Positions 56,358 through 64,000 of a stretch of DNA of 64,000 nt are shown here, piece by piece. The notes below the pieces were generated by a model. That model was not told the DNA's origin and searched no databases. It was given only the letters and a program-made list of their open reading frames with translations. The stretch is from the NCBI GenBank assembly GCA_030077755.1, contig JAQJZZ010000015.1:1922001-1986000 (forward strand), written 5' to 3'. Positions within the stretch are counted from its first letter, which is position 1; every line of letters begins with the position of its first letter. The translations under genes were made by a program, and so were the position numbers. This DNA is from Filosporella fistucella (lineage: Eukaryota; Ascomycota; Leotiomycetes; Helotiales).

Positions 56358-59300
56358 CTACAACTTCGCACCCTCAACAACCAACTCTACACCACCACTA
56401 GCAATAGCCAACTTCCCCGTCTCCTTAACCTTACTCTGAAAAACGACTTTATTGCCCTCCTTCCAGCATTCCGTCACAAGCGTCTGTCCCGGTAAAACCG
56501 TCCCCGCAAAGCGAACCTTCATACTCTTAAACCTGCCGTATTTCTCATAAATAGCTTTTCCAGCTATTCCAAAGAAGCAGAGACCGTGTAGGATAGGTGT
56601 TTTGAAGCCGCCCATAGCGGAAAAAGCCGGGTCGACATGCAGCGGATTATAGTCGCCTGATAGACGGTAGAGGACTGCTTGTTCGGGAGTAGTTTGTTCT
56701 TCGTGTACATAGTCTGGGGAGCGAGATGGTGGTTTATTGGCTGCTGTCGCAGCACCTCTATCTGCTGGCTTTTTCTGGCCTCCGAAACCACCTGAGCCTC
56801 GGATGAAGACTGTGCTTTCGTTGTAGAAAAGCGGTTTGTTGTTTGCTGCGTTGACGGTGGTGACACCTGATTTTACGATGGCCGCGTTGCCTTTGTCGAC
56901 TACTTCTAGGAGTTTGGCGGTGGAGAGGAGGGTGCCCGATGTTGGGAGAGGCCAGGAGAGAACCTCGAGGTATTGTTCACCGTGGAGGAGCATCATGGGG
57001 CTGAAATTGGGGACGATGGTAGAGATGTCGTAGGGGGTTTGGGCGGAGAAGAAGGGGATAACACCGAATGTGGGGAGGGGTTGGAAGGATTCATCTCCTT
57101 CGCTGGGGTTTGGTTAGTGTGGGCTATAAAAGGATGAATGGTGATTTACAAAACATATTTCAGATCATTCTTCTTGGCTCCAACACCAAGGTTGTACAGA
57201 ATGACATCTCTCTCTTCGAATTTATACTCTGATGGCTCGCCGGTGGCGCTCTTTCCCTTCTCGATGTTATCAAGAATTTCTTGATTCACTTCTCCAGCAG
57301 GTTCACTCTTCTAAAAGAAGCAAAGTTAACAATTTTATTCCAAAGTACAACTACAATATACAAAATTGTCCTTTTGTGACGGTAGAGAATCCTCATACCT
57401 TGCTCGCTCCGCCCTTCTTGTTTTGCATATTCGCCATTATGCTCTTCAATCCATCCTGACCATCTTCTGGGTGATCGGCACGTCCGTCATCAAAATCGGT
57501 GATACGCTTCCATTGCTTCAAGACGGCCTCAGGTGTGAGTTTCTCATCAACTGGGAAACCGTGTCCACCAGTTCTTTGCCAGCGTGTTCGACCAACCCAT
57601 CCACTGCCAACTTCGAAAAGACCTCCGGTAGCTGGTTTTGGGACCTTGTCGGAGCAGAGTGCAACGACGAGTGGTGCTATGTATTCTGGCTTGAAAGCTT
57701 GAACCAATTCTTCTGGAAGAATGGTTTTTGTCATAGCAGTCCCAGCATTTGGAGCTATTGTGTTGACAAGGATGTTGTATTTTGCTCCTTCACGAGCAAG
57801 GGCACGAGAGAAACCAAGAATACCGCATTTCTGTTTTGTTAGCGTGTAATTTATGTGGGAGAGACTAAACTTACAGCTGCTGCATAATTGGCTTGCCCGA
57901 AGTTACCGTAAATGCCACTTGTCGAGGTTGTGTTGACAATACGTCCATACTTCTGCTTGAGCATGTATGGCCATGCTGCCTTGGTAACCTTGTATGTACC
58001 TCTCAAGTGAACGGCAATAACTTGATCCCACATCTTATCATCCATATTGGTGAAAGCCTTGTCTCTGAGAATACCAGCATTGTTGATGATGATATCGATT
58101 CGTCCATAAGCGTCAATTGCAGCCTTGACAACGGCATCTCCGTCTTCAGCAGAGGCTTTTACACCGACTGCCTTCCCGCCAAGTTTTTGGATTTCCTGAA
58201 CAACGTCGTCTGGGTTCATCAGGTCGTTGACCACAACTGAAGCACCATATTTCGCAAATGCTAAGCAGTAAGCGCGGCCGATACTTAAACAATTAGTTTT
58301 ATCCTTGACAAAATTTGAATAACTTACCCAGCGCCACCACCAGTAACCAAAGCAACTTTGCCCTTAAAGTCAAGGGTTTCACCCTTATCATTTGGACCCA
58401 TCTTCATGGACTTCTCCAACAGACCCAAAAAGTCTGCAACGCCAGTTGGGTATTCGGGGTTCTTGAAGTTGCTAACTTCGTCCCACTTCTTCAAAATAGC
58501 ACCAGGGGTATAAGTATCATCAGCTTTCAACAGCAAACCGCTGGAACGTTCCCATCTAAGCTTGGCAACATGACCGCCGCCGACTTCGAAAATCGATCCA
58601 TTCTCATCACTATCCTTGTGCACCAATACAGCAACCAAAGGAACAACCCAATCCGGCTTCAGGTTTTCGAGGATATCAGGTGGCATAACAGTTTGTGTCA
58701 TTCGACTGGCAGCTGTAAAAATTAGCATGTGATATTTGAAATATGGGGACAACCTACCAATTGGAGCGATGACATTGGCATGAATGTTATACTTTGCACC
58801 CTCCTTTGCCAAAGTCTCGGTGAAACCAACCATAGCCAATTTGGCTGCAGAGTAATTACATTGTCCGAAAGATCCGAAGAGACCAGCTGCAGAAGCAGTA
58901 TTGATAACTCTTCCGTACTTTTGTTTCCGGAAATATGGCCATGCTGCTCTAGCACATTTGTATGAACCCTTCACATGGACAGCAATAATTAAATCCCAGT
59001 CCTGGTCTTTCATGTTCTTGAAGGAAATATCTCGGAGAATACCTGCGTTGTTAAGCAGGATATCGATTCGGCCATAGTTTTTGATGGCGGTTTCGATAAT
59101 CTTGTCGCCATTCTCAACACTGTCGTAATTGGCAACTGCTTCACCGCCTGCGGCTTTGATTTCGTCAACTACTACATCTGCGGCCTTTTGGAAGTTAGCA
59201 GAGGTTCCGGTATAGATATTCCTTGCGGAAATGTCCCACATGTGGATATCGCCGTACCTTTGTCGAGTTGCCTTCTCCTTTGAAGGATCCTCCAAGATCA

Positions 59301-59469
59301 TTAACTACCACTTTCGCGCCACGACTTCCGAAAAATAGAGCGTAACTGCGACCTAGTCCCTGTTGAGCGTCAGTCTTGATTGAATATGAGGATATACTTG
59401 TAAGGGAGATCATACACCACCTGCACCGGTCACCACAACGACCTGGCCATCGTAGCGTAATTCAGACAT
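56358..59469 (-). CDS. FOX2: Peroxisomal multifunctional beta-oxidation enzyme Fox2
   Basis: Eight exons (59469..59416, 59359..59258, 59184..58758, 58712..58328, 58283..57875, 57830..57399, 57310..57150, 57102..56358) give 904 aa. Two short-chain dehydrogenase domains come first. SDR1 has TGAGGGLGRS, NNAG and NYSAAK; SDR2 starts near 309 with TGGGAGIGR, NNAG and NYAAAK. The C-terminal hydratase-2 (MaoC, hot-dog) domain has the catalytic [14 protein letters not shown]. The protein ends in AKL, a PTS1 peroxisome signal. It hydrates trans-2-enoyl-CoA and oxidises the (R)-3-hydroxyacyl-CoA with NAD, the second and third steps of peroxisomal beta-oxidation. Intron 5 falls exactly before the catalytic Lys of SDR2. 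Confidence 0.95.
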
Positions 59470-60120
59470 CGTGTGTTCAAGTATCAAGCTTCAATCCTTG
59501 TGCGAGGTAGTTTGAGGGAAGGGGAAGTGTGCAAAGGAAGAAAGAATGGTTTTCGGGAAAAGGATAAGTAGGTGGTTGTGGTTATGTTTGCGGCAGCTCA
59601 GTTTACTTTGGCTGTTGATCTCGGCTCTCTCCAGCAGCATGCCTCGGCTTTTCAACAGCGGCGGTCATGACGATTTGAGGGAAGCCCCGTACCCCACAAC
59701 CACTGAACAGCCCCACACGAATTGGTACTTTTGAATTCAGCTCGACTTCACATGCTCGAGAAGTGAGATTTTGTGTTCACGTGCGGAGAGGAAGCTTGAG
59801 AAGATGGTCAGCTGAGAAGAGTTATCTTTTAATGCGCATTCGAGTCAGCCTCAATGTTGCAGTCTATTAACATGTGAACATGTCTTACTCGTGATACTGT
59901 TTATAGCATCTCCAGCTCAAGTCAGGACAAAGGGTTTCCAGCGGAGAATCGAAACCCCGCAGCTGTGCGGTCTTCCTTCCGGAACTTTCCCGATTCCAAG
60001 TATTCCACTCTCAACCAAATACCACATTAAAAGATGTGAATACCACTCCATGAAGCCATTGCGCTTCAATCTTCGAATCATTTCCCCTCGGATCTCTCAC
60101 TTCAAGGAACAACCTGCAAG
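59470..60120. promoter_or_regulatory. Divergent upstream region FOX2/kinase
   Basis: About 650 bp between two divergent start codons. FOX2 genes are often oleate-induced via CCTCGG-like sites, but I found no site worth naming. No other gene is supported. Confidence 0.45.
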
Positions 60121-61053
60121 ATGTCTACCTCCACCTCCGCCAATGCAATTAATGAGCGACCTACCATTATCGACGATAAATCCCCTCACTGCATCCCATT
60201 CATCCTCTCCCGTCTCTCCGCCCACCAATCCTCCAAGACTCAATCCAGCAAACCTTTTATCCTAGCACTCACAGCTGTTCAAGGAGCCGGCAAAACGACA
60301 CTTGTCACAGCCCTATGCTCTACACTCCGAGAGAAAGGAATCCCGACTCTAGTGTGTAGTATAGATGACCTCTATCTCCGCCATGAAGACCAAGTCAAAC
60401 TCGCAGAACATCATAAGCTTAATCCGCTCGTGCAACATAGAGGAGAGCCGGGGACACATGATATGGTTCTTGCTGGGAAATTATTCGCAGATTTGAATGA
60501 GGGGAAAGAGACGAGGGTACCGCAGTATAACAAGTCTCTTTTCTCAGGGCAAGGAGATAGAGTACCAGAAGATAAATGGGATATTGTGAATCAGCCTGGA
60601 GAAAAGAAAATTGAAGTTGTTATTTTTGAAGGATGGTGCGTAGGGTTCCGAGCATTGAGCGAGAAGGAGGTAGAGAAGAAGTGGAAGGCTGAAGGGACAA
60701 TTACACTGCACAAAAACCGATTGGAGGATCTACTTTTCGTCAATGAGAAATTGAAAGGATACGAGGTTTTGAACCAGGCATATGATGCACTTGTACATAT
60801 CGATGCCGCGGAAACGGAGTGGGTGTATGAGTGGAGAGAAGAGCAAGAATTGAGATTGAGAGAGGAAGGAAAAGGAGCTATGAGTAAAGAGGAGGTGGTG
60901 AGGTTCGTTGATGGCTATTTTCCTGCCTATGAGCTATATAATGCGGGATTGAGAGAGGGTTTCTTTAAGAGCAAAGGGGAGGAAGGGAAGGGGAGACAAA
61001 TGAGGCTACTGGTTGGAAAGGACAGGAAGGTGAGAGAAGTGATTTCGATATAG
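60121..61053 (+). CDS. Glycerate-kinase-like P-loop kinase (Tda10-like)
   Basis: Single exon, 310 aa. Walker A is TAVQGAGKTTL (about 51-61), followed by a Walker-B-like VVIFEGWCVGFRAL and the conserved DDLYLRHEDQ loop near the adenine/substrate pocket. These features define the Tda10/plant D-glycerate 3-kinase group of the phosphoribulokinase/uridine-kinase superfamily. Plant members phosphorylate D-glycerate; the yeast protein is an ATP-binding kinase whose substrate is unsettled. No targeting signal is seen, so cytosolic or nuclear. The start ATG (aagATGtct) precedes a polar lead of about 20 residues. Confidence 0.87.
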   Translation: MSTSTSANAINERPTIIDDKSPHCIPFILSRLSAHQSSKTQSSKPFILALTAVQGAGKTTLVTALCSTLREKGIPTLVCSIDDLYLRHEDQVKLAEHHKLNPLVQHRGEPGTHDMVLAGKLFADLNEGKETRVPQYNKSLFSGQGDRVPEDKWDIVNQPGEKKIEVVIFEGWCVGFRALSEKEVEKKWKAEGTITLHKNRLEDLLFVNEKLKGYEVLNQAYDALVHIDAAETEWVYEWREEQELRLREEGKGAMSKEEVVRFVDGYFPAYELYNAGLREGFFKSKGEEGKGRQMRLLVGKDRKVREVISI

Positions 61054-62939
61054 AGGGGAATAAAGATGCGATGGATTAGAATCTCTTTGGGATTTCACTT
61101 TCACGTTTGCTACCTCCCTTGACCGACTTGCCCTGAATTCTCAGTTTTCATTACTTTCTTGTCCTCTGCCAAAGACTCTTTCCTAGAAGAACCTCAGATT
61201 TGCGTTTACCCGCAATTTCTCCTTCGTCCCCTTGTATTTTTACCATATACACAATCGGTCCACCTTTAAATTCAACAAATCCACTTTTGATCACCTTTCT
61301 TGGCCAAAAATCCTAATTATAAATTCTACTCGGACGCTTTGTCTGCACTTTAGAAGTGGCACGATGAAAGCATGATAGACATATTTACGCTATTAGCACG
61401 AAGCTCAGCAAGGTCATCAAGTTAGCTATTAAGAAGTCTTAGAGGGCGGTCGACTGGGGCAAATAGTGGGAGGAAAAGCGGTGCTGGGTTGACGGAGAAT
61501 TTCGATTAGCTTATCCTCATCTCGCCTCTCTGCTGTCAATGGCATTTACGGTCAAGAAAAAGGACCGTCGAGTGATGAGGTTTGTCTGTTTGTCTCTTGA
61601 GAAGGGATGAAATAAGGATGGAAATGAGGATGAAGTACGAGTTTATGTGAATTGCACTTTTCTCTTGGTAGTCAGTGTTTAGTTTACTGTATCTCTCCAA
61701 CTCCAATAAGAGAGAGTAAAGGCCAATTGCAGTGCACATGTTGCATTTGTGGAGGGGATCTTGCAGAATTCACCACTAATTACTCAGCTGCCCTGTCTTG
61801 AAAATTGTGGATGTAGATGACATGTGGTATGGTGAGAAGGTGAGTTGAGTTTTGAGAAAAGTAGATAGGTCTCATCTCACGCCAGACGTATCAAATTGTA
61901 CCCATTTTGAAATACGCAAAGTTATTCCTCTAAAAGCACCCATCTTTCTTTGAGGATACTTTATGCGAAAGCAGATACCCTTCCCATATTCCTGACTTCT
62001 TCCCCATGAACTGAATGTCAATTGTGTTTTGTGGTGCAATTCAAATCATGGATAGATTCGGCGATTGAGTTCTTGGCTCTCTAGTACAATTTTAGTTGTA
62101 CTCTTCCAACATCTTCAACACTCTGATATGGCTTGAAATCATTCGGTGTGGCAAGACAGACTCGAAAATATGAACAACGAGATATAAGGGACAGGCACTA
62201 TTGCGACGATGACTTGTAGTTATTTGCGACTTCGCAATTCTCTCACTTGAAGTAACTGATAATGAAACTAGATCCTGTTCTACCACCATGTTCATTCTCT
62301 TTTTCTGCGTGGATGGAAACTTTTCATGGAGCAAAAATTAACACTTCAGAACTCTCAGCATCTCAAATTTCGGATATCGGGAATCTGAATCCACCCCGCC
62401 AAGCACACTTCAGCCCAGTCCTCCCGCTTCTCTTCTCATTTGCCCAAATCACCTCCATCCTAGTCAAATAGTGGATAGAGTGCAGACCAAAATCAAGCTT
62501 AATTGATAATTATCCTTGTCAAGCTGAAGCTGCTTTCTATCGTCATGGGTCTTCAAACAATTGAAACGCTATCACGAAATGCCCAGACTAAAGTCAATTC
62601 ATAATTCGACTTGAAAATCGGTTATTCCGGCACTTACGCGACAAAGAGAAGCTCTTACGAGAGAAGAAATAGCATGCAGACAAGAAATGCCATGCGAAAT
62701 ATAGATTGGCCGATCTCTAGCGTGTAGACGGCAGATCAGAAACATCTGATCGCATTTGGAATGGTGACGACAGCTACTGCATGAACTGACCAGCCAGCAA
62801 AAAAGAACGTCACTTAACCTTAGCTTGGCGCGTCGACTGAGACTACCTCGAGAAGCTCATTTCATTTCGCCCACTACTTCTTGCGACAACTAGCATCTTT
62901 TCTCTCAATTGCGCAGAGTTAAAGCCTCGAGACATCAAT
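61054..62939. other. Intergenic, no gene recognised
   Basis: 1.9 kb of AT-rich sequence between the kinase and PNS1. Only short frames without domains. No RNA genes or repeats are seen. Confidence 0.55.
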
Positions 62940-64000
62940 ATGGCGAAACCTCATCGCGGAGAGGCAGATACTTATTATCAAGAAGGACAACAGGACATTG
63001 GTATGCAGGGAAGTGGTCAATATCAACAACAACCACAACCTACCTACCAACAACAACCTTATCCACAACAGCCATACCAACAGCAGCAGAATTACCAGCA
63101 AGCTCCCCCCCAACAATACCCTCAAGCACCTCCACAATATGGTGCCCCACCCAATACAGGAAATGGCAACGAGAAGATGGCATTCGAGCAGACCTTTCGA
63201 CTGGACAAACCGAAGTATAATGACATCTGGGCAGCATTGTTGTTTTTATTGACCTTTCTGGGATTCGTTGCTGTGTCGGTGTTAAGTATCCGTGGATATG
63301 CTACTACCGAATTTGGAGGCATCACTGGAGCAAACAATACCGCTTCACTGAATTCGAATACGGTTATTCTATTGTATGTTCCTTGCAGAGCTTCTTTGGT
63401 AGATACTGACTATACAGCGCATTCATCCTGGCACTGGCATTCATCGTCTCTGCAGTATACTTCTGGATCATTCGTGCTTTCACGAAGCAGTATGTGCCTC
63501 GTGCCAATTCAATGTACCCTGGCGCTGACGGACAATAGGGCAATCTGGATTACCGGCATCCTCCAAATCGTCTTTGGAATTGGAACCGCGATTCTATATT
63601 TCGTACAAGGTTGGTATAGCGGAGCGATTGTCTTCCTCATCTTCTCGATATTCTACATCATCTGCTTCATTTCCTGGATTCCTCGCATCCCCTTTTCAGT
63701 TCTCATGCTGCAGACAGTCATCGATGTCTCCAAGAACTACGGACATTGTTTCATTGTGTCATTGATTGGAGGATTGACAGCTACTGCTTTCGCAGCTTGG
63801 TTTTCAGTCACTTTTGTGTCTGTCTACTACAAATACTCACCCGGTTCGCCAGGTTGTGACGTGAATGGCGGAGGATGTAGTGGGGGCAAGGTTATTGGAC
63901 TTCTCGTTTTTATCACCTTTGCATCATACTGGATCACCGAAGTCATCAAGAATATTATTCATGTCACAATCTCGGGTGTTTATGGCTCTTGGTATTTTTG
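62940..64000 (+). CDS. PNS1: Choline-transporter-like protein Pns1 (3' end cut by window)
   Basis: Three exons are visible (62940..63373, 63418..63489, 63539 to the window end), giving about 320 aa of an expected 500-plus. A Gln/Pro-rich cytosolic N-terminus (repeated QQPYPQQ-type units) precedes FRLDKPKYNDIWAALLF, the family's first membrane entry. Several transmembrane helices follow (ALLFLLTFLGFVAVSVL; AFILALAFIVSAVYFWII; IVFLIFSIFYIICFISWI). The segment VIDVSKNYGHC and the glycine/cysteine loop SPGCDVNGGGC match the CTL/SLC44 family. It is a plasma-membrane protein; animal members carry choline, while yeast Pns1 is not shown to do so. No stop is reached. Confidence 0.9.
   Translation, partial: MAKPHRGEADTYYQEGQQDIGMQGSGQYQQQPQPTYQQQPYPQQPYQQQQNYQQAPPQQYPQAPPQYGAPPNTGNGNEKMAFEQTFRLDKPKYNDIWAALLFLLTFLGFVAVSVLSIRGYATTEFGGITGANNTASLNSNTVILLYVPCRASLVDTDYTAHSSWHWHSSSLQYTSGSFVLSRSSMCLVPIQCTLALTDNRAIWITGILQIVFGIGTAILYFVQGWYSGAIVFLIFSIFYIICFISWIPRIPFSVLMLQTVIDVSKNYGHCFIVSLIGGLTATAFAAWFSVTFVSVYYKYSPGSPGCDVNGGGCSGGKVIGLLVFITFASYWITEVIKNIIHVTISGVYGSWYF

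Overview
The window is nuclear DNA of a filamentous ascomycete (Pezizomycotina). The evidence is short spliceosomal introns, mostly 45-80 bp with GTAAGT-like donors and CTAAC/CTGAC-like branch sites, plus fungal-specific families (Rot1, Ecm11, Zn2Cys6 and 2EXR proteins, Pns1, peroxisomal Fox2). Family resemblance points towards Leotiomycetes, but that is inference. Most genes were rebuilt exon by exon, and reading phase was checked at every junction.

Layout. 0-4 kb: a GNAT acetyltransferase, a small secreted cysteine-rich protein on the other strand, and a trypsin-like protease. 4.7-11 kb: an RBM26/27-like RNA-binding protein and exocyst Sec5, both minus strand. 11.4-12.9 kb: mitochondrial IDH2. 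14.3-16 kb: a membrane-anchored histidine acid phosphatase. 16.5-23 kb: a compact housekeeping block of ROT1, 5-formyl-THF cyclo-ligase, SmE and the importin MTR10, arranged as divergent or tail-to-tail pairs. 23.4-31.5 kb: a diverged 110-bp tandem repeat, a BED plus Zn2Cys6 transcription factor, an intact 2EXR gene and a decayed 2EXR-type pseudogene. 31.5-34 kb holds no gene I recognise.

34-45 kb looks accessory: a 29-exon SGNH-hydrolase/FG-GAP protein, a cytochrome P450 and a secreted HExxH metalloprotease. At 45.46 kb is a tRNA-Pro(CGG) gene that seems to carry two introns. One is at the canonical 37/38 site. The second, 56 nt long with GT...AG ends, lies in the variable loop. This is the most unusual signal in the window. 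46.5-52.4 kb: long-chain acyl-CoA synthetase, an Rkm5-like lysine methyltransferase and Ecm11. 52.4-56.3 kb is almost empty. 56.4-61 kb: the peroxisomal multifunctional beta-oxidation enzyme FOX2 and a glycerate-kinase-like P-loop kinase. The 3' edge cuts PNS1.

How the genes relate. Acyl-CoA synthetase and FOX2, about 10 kb apart, act in sequence in fatty-acid activation and peroxisomal beta-oxidation. IDH2 (TCA cycle), FAU1 (folate), SmE (splicing), MTR10 (nuclear import), SEC5 (exocytosis) and ROT1 (ER folding and wall synthesis) are core functions. The 34-45 kb genes and the small secreted protein fit a secretome or niche-adaptation role. There is no clear transposon, CRISPR array or operon.
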